Shown piece by piece: positions 58,601 through 64,000 of a stretch of DNA of 64,000 nt. Each line of letters begins with the position of its first letter. The first letter of the stretch is position 1. The position numbers and the translations under genes were made by a program. This stretch comes from Forficula auricularia (lineage: Eukaryota; Arthropoda; Insecta; Dermaptera; Forficulidae). The notes beneath the pieces are model-generated. The model worked only from the letters and a program-made list of their open reading frames with translations, ran no database searches and had not been told where the DNA came from. The DNA lies in the NCBI GenBank assembly GCA_024734495.1, contig JALMQS010000061.1, forward strand, positions 6,005,321 through 6,069,320, read 5' to 3'.

Positions 58601-59250
58601 ATTCAGTGCATTAGACTGTTAAATAATGGTAGGTTTTCAATTAAATTTTAATCTGTTTATGCTATAGAAAAATGTTCGGTGAAAAAACGAGATTTAAAAA
58701 CTATTTGGCTTCTAAAAAAACAGTGAATTGATTTTACAAAAATCTTATCTTAAAATTGGATCAAATTAAATTTTTCAATTTCTTTTTTGTGTTGCAACGA
58801 AAAGGTCAATAATTTTTATATTATAAGTTATGACCTTTTCAAGTTGACATAGCTGAATGAATAAAAATAATATTTTTTTATAGACCTTGGCTATGAATAA
58901 AGTAAAAATTAAAAATACATATGTATATATTAGCCTTAATTAAAATTCTTAAAATCAATAATTTTGAACCTACCTGGTTAATCAATATGAAATTTTAAAA
59001 AGGTTATATTAACAACTATTATATACATATGTATGTAGGATGTTATATATTTCATCTTGAATGCTATTATTTAATGTAATAATTAAATAAATGGACAAAT
59101 ATTAGGATTTTTGCAAGATTTCGCGTTTGAAAGAAGAGAAATTCTGGGCTGGCTCTCTCTTAGCTGGTTGTCATAGTTGGTAACGCAGAGCTAGGCATTT
59201 TTTTAAAGAATCCAAGACCTACCTTCATTTTCGTATCCCTCCGTTTCCAT
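43662..59250 (-). CDS. PRPF38B: Pre-mRNA-splicing factor 38B, eight exons
   Basis: Spliceosomal PRP38-family protein, acting in the nucleus in pre-mRNA splicing. I joined coding exons at GT-AG borders on the minus strand: 59250-59223, 57782-57621, 57552-57428, 57341-57190, 51680-51620, 49003-48884, 45953-45529, 43743-43662. The phases agree throughout and give 384 codons plus TAA. The PRP38 domain occupies about residues 36-216, with family motifs WGNERTMNLNPLILTNI, YELKTYHEVIDEIYYKV, GSRKTAGQTGMCGGVRGVG, DVKAGGGQVMTIGDM and WFSTLFPRIPVPIQ. After residue 216 come a proline-rich stretch, a run of 11 glycines and a long RS/RE/RD tail typical of splicing regulators. Human PRPF38B is longer (about 546 aa), mainly in that tail. 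The introns carry hAT, mariner and MITE insertions. A GTAAGT overlaps the stop (43665-43659), so an alternative last exon ending near 43460 is possible. Start chosen because it is the first ATG, has a good donor and keeps frame. Confidence 0.93.
44252..44759. mobile_element. Non-autonomous hAT element in PRPF38B intron 7
   Basis: Ends CAGAGCCGGGCACAACAT and the complement of CAGAGCTGGGCACAGTGA, with 8-bp flanks gtctcagg / gtctaggg. AACGATTAACGAAGTTAAC repeats near the right end are typical for this type. Confidence 0.8.
45954..47627. other. PRPF38B intron 6, unassigned part
   Basis: No gene. 46500-47000 is less AT-rich with a short ORF of no known family. A tRNA-like box pair (TAGCTCAGTTGTTAG and GTGTGAATCCC) lies at 47277-47332. 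Confidence 0.4.
47270..47345 (+). other. Possible tRNA-derived repeat or tRNA relic
   Basis: An A-box-like TGTAGCTCAGTTGTTAGC and a B-box-like GTGTGAATCCC are spaced about right for a tRNA, but I cannot close an acceptor stem. Most likely a SINE remnant. Confidence 0.25.
47630..48495 (+). mobile_element. Mariner derivative with duplicated, inverted 3' end
   Basis: TA target site on both sides (47628-47629, 48496-48497); ends CTACCTTGATCAAAAAGTTT and near complement. The C-terminal transposase end reads plus-strand at the right (PPNSIDLAPCNFFLFSSLKK, then after a frameshift FEDWIKRCHECVAFDEEYFE) and is also present in reverse at the left, giving ~175-bp inverted repeats. Between them the N-terminal helix-turn-helix part (GEMAANLNIDYESVQDILFN) is kept and the centre is deleted. 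The third catalytic Asp of the D,D34D triad (APCDFF) is Asn, so it cannot be active. Confidence 0.85.
48595..48754. mobile_element. CGAGGGGTGAACC MITE, copy 7 (best preserved)
   Basis: Intact CGAGGGGTGAACCGCGAT ends and a perfect 8-bp duplication TATATTAT (48587-48594, 48755-48762). In PRPF38B intron 6. Confidence 0.92.
49004..50245. other. PRPF38B intron 5, first part
   Basis: AT-rich. 49540-49700 is less so, with an 85-codon plus-strand ORF lacking any family resemblance. Confidence 0.4.
50254..50393. mobile_element. CGAGGGGTGAACC MITE, copy 8
   Basis: Ends CGAAGGGTGAACCGCGAT and complement; perfect 8-bp duplication GTAATGTG (50246-50253, 50394-50401). In PRPF38B intron 5. Confidence 0.92.
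50402..51600. other. Rest of PRPF38B intron 5
   Basis: AT-rich, no ORF or transposon end recognised. Confidence 0.45.
51990..52533 (+). mobile_element. Second mariner derivative, 3'-truncated
   Basis: Same layout as 47630-48495: an inverted C-terminal end at the left (51990-52225, encoding in reverse CFEDWIKHWHKGAAVDGEYF), then the N-terminal helix-turn-helix part on the plus strand (IIGEMAANLIIAYESDQDIL). The right end is lost near 52533. In PRPF38B intron 4. Confidence 0.8.
52671..52917. mobile_element. hAT-like non-autonomous fragment
   Basis: Starts GTGGTCGGCAACC and resembles 12205-12517 (AATTTCGTGGACCA and onward). A complementary end, GGTTGCCAACCGCTG, lies at 57070-57084 beyond the nested insertions, but I found no matching target duplication. 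Confidence 0.5.
52931..53412. mobile_element. Non-autonomous hAT-like element inside the MITE
   Basis: Starts CAGTGCTTCTTAACC and ends GCAAAAAGCTCACG. The flanks ccttagag / gtttagag share the last six bases. GGAGCACTT motifs occur near both ends in inverse orientation. Confidence 0.65.
53653..56328 (-). mobile_element. Nearly complete hAT transposon
   Basis: Ends CAGGGGTTCCCAACC and the complement of CAGAGGTTCCCAACC. Perfect 8-bp target duplication CTCTAACG (53645-53652, 56329-56336). 2676 bp; one transposase gene on the minus strand. It lies in PRPF38B intron 4, in the same orientation as the gene. Confidence 0.93.
53957..55788 (-). pseudogene. hAT transposase (ZBED5/GTF2IRD2-like), two lesions
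   Basis: Likely starts at MSGPSKRQR (55788; an upstream in-frame ATG at 55845 is less likely). BED-type zinc finger CLLCGSSIAVPKKHN...H...H at about residues 33-56. Catalytic-domain segments QFDESTDISDTAQLAVMVRM (first Asp) and AITTDGAPAMMGKNKGFIAL (second Asp), a CxxH-type CIIHQEALC, LHTEVRWLSKGKVL, and the C-terminal dimerisation segment FFGSTYLCESLFSNMNLIKS with RYRSRLTDEHL. A frameshift near 54540 stops the long ORF at 54517. Reading continues in another frame to a TAG at 54382-54380, and the C-terminus (54316-53957) is intact. With only two lesions, it died recently. Confidence 0.9.
56418..57005. repeat. Foldback element 5 with the best hammerhead-like core
   Basis: Arms of about 250 bp begin ATTAATAATTAAAGGA and end in its complement. 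Minus strand of the left arm: AAATGAGCCA (56535-56526), CTGAAGA (56525-56519), stem GTTGC/GCAAC, GAAA (56501-56498), CGTT, TGGCGCATTT (56493-56484). The two outer strands pair at 9 of 10 positions, forming helix I. The right arm has lost the CTGAAGA box (CTGAAAA). Confidence 0.75.
58003..58178. repeat. Foldback element 6, no ribozyme-like core
   Basis: Arms around AATCCAAAACACGT (58027) and ACGTGTTTTGGATT (58134) with a central AAAGTGTTGCTTTCT / AGAGAAAGCAACTTT pair. In PRPF38B intron 1. Confidence 0.65.
58200..59222. other. 5' part of PRPF38B intron 1
   Basis: 58545-58920 is a diverged copy of the 3' half of the large inverted repeat family (ATGGTAGGTTTTCAATT ... GGCTATGAATAAAGTAAAA). Otherwise AT-rich. 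Confidence 0.45.
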
Positions 59251-59823
59251 TAGTTATTCCGTGTGAGATTGTTCCTTAATACTTAATCAAAAATGTATAG
59301 TCACACGTTAAATACACATTATTAATAAAATTCCTTAAAAAAACCTAAGAAAAAAACGTGTGTTATGGGAGAAGAATGTGAAAATAATTTTTGTCACTGA
59401 GGGAAATCAAAGAGTACTAAAAAGATGGAAGTTTTCTTTTAAACTTGGACAGATTTTGGGAATAAAAGTAAATAAATTTCGAAAAAAATAATTTTAATCG
59501 TTAAAAAAAAAGAAAAAAAGAGAAAAATATTGAAAAATAATTAAGGAATATTTTTTTTAAAAGAAAAAAATATTTATAATTATTTTTATTTTTAAAAATT
59601 TATAAAATAAAATAAAATATTTGGCGCCATTTTGTACAATCTTCTTTCTATATCCATGATTTTTTCTTTACTCTTTGACTTGAATGTTTTCAAAACTAAA
59701 CAAAATATGAATATCTGTCAAATATTTTTTTAGTCATATATAAAATATAATATAATACATACAAGAACAAGTAATTCGAATAAATATTTAAATGAATTAT
59801 TTATTTTAATAGATTTAATAAAA
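59251..59823. promoter_or_regulatory. Putative bidirectional promoter between PRPF38B and MED18
   Basis: The 573 bp between the two start codons must hold both 5' UTRs and promoters. A GC-containing block in otherwise A/T sequence, TTTGGCGCCATTTTG near 59620-59636, matches the general shape of an E2F site (TTTSSCGC) overlapping a YY1-type site (GCCATTTTG), both common in promoters of housekeeping genes. The site calls are by eye and transcription starts are not visible. Confidence 0.5.
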
Positions 59824-62800
59824 ATGACGTGAGTATAATAATTAATTTTGAATTAAATTATTTAATTTTTTATATTAAAATTTTTTGAGTGATTCTGCCT
59901 TAGTGAAATTGTATTTTTATAATTTAAAGAAATTTATTAATGTATAAAAAACAATATATATATATATATATATATAAATTATTATCACAACTAATCACGC
60001 AAATTGTGGATTTTGATAAATCTTTTTTAGATTTAAAATAATAATAAGATTACAATGAAAAATAAATTATTTAATAGAAATTAGGGTAAAATAAAGAATT
60101 AAATTATTTTAATCAAATAATGTCATTTTAACTGTTATGAGAATCACTCAAATAATTTAAAAAAAAATTATTCTTAAATTTGACAGTTAAGAATTATTAT
60201 TATTATTATTATTATTCAAGCACTTTGAACCGCGAAAGTTGAATATTTTTGAATTTTTTTCTTTTTCTTGTTTGTTAATTTCTTTTAATTGATTTGTATT
60301 TATGTTTATTAATTTCTGTTTGTAGTTAATTTGTATTGATGTTTTTTTGACCTAGCGCCACCGAGGACTTGTGCCTCTAAGCAGGTCGAGTAATAAAGAT
60401 TTATTTATTTATTATTATATTTAATTCTACATTTAGAAAATTATTTTATTGAAAAGGAAAAATAAATAATAAAATAATTTTCTAAATGTAGAATTAACAT
60501 AAAAAATTATTGATCATATTATAAACTTTCGCGGTTCAAATTGCTTTAAGAAAAAAAAAAATTTTTTGTAGACCGAAATGCCATGGTTTCGCTCAATTTT
60601 TTTAATCAAAATAGTTTTAGCCGTTTTTGAGATATTTCGAAAAAAAGAAGGAAAAAAAACACTTTTTTCATGCACGATTACAATACATGACCATACCCTG
60701 TATGGTAAAGTAAAAAATTGGAATATATTTTTAATGTTTATTTTCAATTATGCTGGAATCTTTAAGACGATCATTTTGGGTGGTTAGTTTATGCATTTTT
60801 AGACTTCTGAGGGTCCACGTATTATGTATACAAAATTTGGTTGAGTTTGCTCAAATAGCCTTTTAATTTTTACCCCCCCCCCCCCTCTTAATTTTGGGTC
60901 AATATACACCAAAATCTAATCAGCTCTTAATCTCAATGCACCAAAACTACGTGTACAATTTGGTTTTGATATTTTTTCTTTTTTTGTGAAACCTACCTCG
61001 TATCTTACTCAAGTTTTATTATTATATTAAAATGTTTCACCTAGAACCAACACCGAACTCCTTAAAAGTTACTAAAAGACAGACTAACAGACATTTTAAC
61101 AAAACAATTATTATCTCTAAAAATATAATTTTTTCGATGTTCACTTATTAGGGCTTTTTTATAGACCGATATGCAATGGTTTTGCTCAATTTTTTTAATC
61201 AAAATAGTTTCAGCCGTTTTTGAGATATTTCGAAAAAAAAACACTTTTCATGCACGATTACAATACTTGACCATACCCTGTGTGGTAAAGTAAAAAAAAT
61301 TATATTTTATTTTTAGTGAACCACCTCCATCTCTTGATAATATTGCTAGTGCAAAATTAAATAATATTATTCCTAATCAAGAATATTTACTACAGGGAAG
61401 TGTATTAGATTCAGCCGTAGAGGTATTATTACATAGATTAAAGGGACTTTGTGATAATGTTGATGCAGGACCAGAAACATTTCATGACCATGAAATGTGT
61501 TTTAGTATACGTAAGTTTAAAATTTATTTATAAAAATTAGATAAGAAGAGATTTATTTATTGAAAATTTGTTTTTTAGGTGGAGCAAACGCTCAGCCTCT
61601 TCTTTTAAGAGTTCGAAGGGCACTTGATCATACAGATATGCCTTGGCAGTTAAGATATATTGGACAGCCAGAAATAGGTTTTTATTTTGAAATATTTACT
61701 GATAAATTTTAAATTATTCATCGATTTATTTAATATTTTTGTTTTTTATACAGAATAATTTAAAATTATTCTCATAATAAGGATATTTTTGAAATTATTC
61801 TCATAATAAGCATATTCCATATCAAAATTGGTAAAAAAATGGAACCCTTAAACATAGTAAGATTTCGTCGTCTACCTGTCCCCCTTGTTATCGGCCTGGA
61901 GCTTCTAAATCATTAAAGCTAGAAAGTTAAAATTTGGCACATATTTAGAGGATGATGATTTGCACAATAATAAAAATAAAAAAAATAAGAAATCGCGACC
62001 CTATCGAGTCAGGTACCATTAGTAGGTCTTTTAAAATACTATTAAACATATATAAGCAAATTACAAATGGATTACTTAAATTCACTTTAAAACGACGCAG
62101 TAGAAGGGTGTCAGTACATATTTTTTTATTTAATGGGATATTCAAACCATTGAACATGAAATTAAGAATACGTCCATGGGCATAGTAAGGTGGGGGGGAT
62201 TGCCCTGCTTAAAAACTCATTGTCCCCTCTAGAAAACTATAAACTTTATTTTAGGTATCACTTATGTATTTCTCATTAAATTATTTCGTAACTTCCAAAA
62301 TTTGTCAATTCTACTAAAAAGTTAGTTGATCTCTTAATTGCATTACCAAAATTGAAACCTTGTTTTTTTTTGTTTTTTTTTTAATGAAAATGATGAGAGA
62401 AGGAATTACACCAAAAAGGTGTATTCCCTAAAGGCCTGGGTTGGCCTCTCCATCGTGAAAAGAAGAAGAGGAGGACATTTTATGGGCTGGGCAGGGGTCG
62501 AAGGTATCTGTGGATACGGGTCTTAAACAGCTCAAGGTTATAAGTCGCGGGAAAGATGATGGCAGGGAGCGAGTTCCAGCCTCTGGAGGTCATAGGGATA
62601 AAAGAATTGGCGAAAGCGCTTGTTCGATTTTTATCCAATTTGACAGCGAAGGGGTGCTGGGCGTTTGAAAACCGCGTGTTTCTCGTAAAGAGGGCTTTAG
62701 GGGGATAATTGATTTCAGCTTGACTGAACAGACACCATGATAGTATCTGTAGTACAGGGAAAGGGCAGAAACGGTTCTTCGGAGAGCCAGGGGAGGGAGT

Positions 62801-63715
62801 CGAGTGAGTTGGTTAGGTCTCCTATTAGTTTAATTGCTCGCTTCTGAATCGCATCCAGAGTAGCAAGAGAATGCTTGAAGGCACCCCTCTACAGATGAGA
62901 GCCATATTCGAGACAGGGACGAATTTGAGCCTTATACAGTGTATGAAGTTGACTGGGAGTATAATAGCGTCTAGACCAAGCTTGCGCGCTGCAGCTTTAG
63001 CAGTGTGGTGGCTAATCAGCTGGCCGGCTGCCCCCTGCCCCCTGGGAAAACTCCCTAACTACGCCAATGAATAAATACGTCCATTTCTCCTTATTAAGTT
63101 AAAATAAAAAGAAATTTGTTATCTCAAGTATTTTAGAATAAATAAGGTCCGGAACCCTCGATATGCGAGTCTAACTCCCACTTGCCGTTTTTTAATTCGT
63201 TTTTATGTTATTATCAACTTAAAATAATATACTGATATTGCAAATTCATTCATTTTTTTTTAATTTATCATTATTAATTATTGGAAAATATTTCAGGAGA
63301 TAAATCTCGACCTACACTTGTTCGAAGCAGCATTGATATTGGATGTAGTTCAACTGTAGTCGAGTTTCTCACTGAATTAGGTTGTAGAATGGATTATGAA
63401 TATATTGTTCGAGGTTATATGTTTAGAAAAGGACGAATGAAAATAACCGTTTCGAAAATTTTCAAGGTATATTTAATAAACCTAACATTTTTTTATATCT
63501 TTTAAAGAATATACAAGATATCCTTAATATTTTAGATGATACCTGGAAAGCCTGGGGAAAATGTTGAAGCGATATCTCAATCATACTTAGTTGAACTAAG
63601 TGTTTTGGCCCCTACTGGACAAGATGCCATTGCGGAAGATATGCGAAATTTCGCTGAACAATTACGGCCTCTTGTTCAACTGGAAAAAATCGATCATAAA
63701 CGATTACAACTTTAA
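59824..63715 (+). CDS. MED18: Mediator of RNA polymerase II transcription subunit 18, five exons
   Basis: Head-module subunit of Mediator, linking activators to RNA polymerase II in the nucleus. Coding exons are 59824-59828, 61317-61510, 61579-61677, 63297-63466 and 63536-63715, all with GT-AG introns and matching phases, giving 215 codons plus TAA. Human MED18 is 208 aa. Diagnostic stretches run in order: EYLLQGSVLDSAVE, RLKGLCDNVD, HDHEMCF, LRVRRALD, WQLRYIGQPEIGDKSRP, RKGRMKITVSKIFK, SYLVELSVLAPTGQDA and NFAEQLRPLVQLEKID. The first coding exon is only ATGAC followed by GTGAGT. It is inferred, because exon 2 has no in-frame ATG before the conserved core, so the start is less certain than the body. 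Intron 1 (1488 bp) and intron 4 (1619 bp) hold repeats, including an antisense LINE piece. The gene is divergent to PRPF38B. Confidence 0.93.
60220..60548. mobile_element. Inverted-repeat element with a LINE-like tail inside, MED18 intron 1
   Basis: Outer ends TTTGAACCGCGAAAGTT (60226-60242) and AACTTTCGCGGTTCAAA (60524-60540) are perfect complements. Inside lies a T-rich LINE-like 3' end with GCGCCACCGAGGACTTGTGC and a TTTATTTATT tail, then a perfect hairpin (TTAATTCTACATTTAGAAAA, 60421, and its complement ending at about 60496). Confidence 0.6.
60568..60935 (+). repeat. Dispersed repeats in MED18 intron 1
   Basis: 60568-60715 matches 27270-27430 in reverse. 60775-60935 matches one tandem unit of 28020-28150 in reverse, including its G/C homopolymer. 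Confidence 0.7.
61060..61290 (+). repeat. Another copy of the ATGGTAAAGTA-ending repeat
   Basis: Opposite orientation to 27270-27560, ends CCCTGTGTGGTAAAGTA just 25 bp before MED18 exon 2. Confidence 0.7.
62440..62985 (-). pseudogene. LINE reverse transcriptase C-terminal fragment, MED18 intron 4
   Basis: Antisense to MED18. The minus strand gives LYKAQIRPCLEYGSHLWRGA, FKHSLATLDAIQKRAIKLIG and DLTNSLDSLPWLSE, matching the fragment at 37254-38486 (jockey-like LINE C-terminus). Broken by several stops; no 5' part. Confidence 0.75.
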
Positions 63716-64000
63716 TAACTTTTATTTTCATAATTTATTCCACAACATATTCTCTAAAAGAACTGTATTTATTTCAAAATAATTTCTTCATTTAGTGTAT
63801 TATAAAAATTATTTTTAAATTTAAATATAATCTTAATCAATTTTTATTTAGTTCTTTTATATTTACTTTCTATAATCTTATGAATTTTTTAAATTATTAT
63901 AATAAGTCAATACATACACATACATAATTTCTTTCTCATATTAAGTTTTATATTAAAATTATATTAATCTTCACAAGTTGAGATTGTTTCTCTGTATAGA
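63716..64000 (+). other. MED18 3' UTR / downstream flank
   Basis: AT-rich sequence after the MED18 stop, with no ORF or repeat I recognise. An ATTAAA (63952-63957) is the only poly(A)-like hexamer noticed. Confidence 0.35.

Overview
This is a 64 kb piece of an AT-rich, intron-bearing animal nuclear genome. The two host genes resemble arthropod versions most closely, and the repeat mix (Penelope-like elements with GIY-YIG endonuclease, hAT, mariner, RTE and jockey-like LINE remnants, many small non-autonomous DNA elements) fits an arthropod such as an insect or a copepod. I cannot name the species. No prokaryotic features are present.

Host genes sit only in the last third. PRPF38B (splicing factor 38B) lies on the minus strand from 59250 down to 43662, in eight exons that I could join in frame to 384 codons. 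MED18 (Mediator subunit 18) lies on the plus strand from 59824 to 63715, in five exons joined in frame to 215 codons. The two start codons face away from each other across 573 bp, so the pair very probably shares a bidirectional promoter. Their introns are loaded with transposons, all of them outside the recognised exons.

The first 43 kb contains no host gene I can support. It is a graveyard of mobile elements: a 1.6-1.9 kb repeat in inverted orientation at 21-1625 and 15950-17836 that carries a 119-bp minisatellite; a PIF/Harbinger-like element (6181-6778); hAT-type non-autonomous elements; a TA-flanked element with 75-bp inverted repeats (23725-24746); LINE fragments; a broken Penelope-like element with reverse transcriptase and GIY-YIG nuclease (34.7-36.97 kb); and eight copies of one 140-160 bp MITE with 8-bp target duplications.

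The observations most worth following are: (1) a hammerhead-ribozyme-like core (CTGAAGA, stem, GAAA) in the Penelope terminal region and again, independently, in at least four foldback elements with long inverted arms; (2) two copies of the Penelope terminal region that differ by one exact 130-bp GT-AG intron lying just upstream of that ribozyme core; (3) a mariner derivative whose 3' coding end was duplicated in inverse orientation to make ~175-bp terminal repeats; (4) a nest of transposons at 52.9-56.3 kb in which a MITE holds two separate insertions with readable target duplications.
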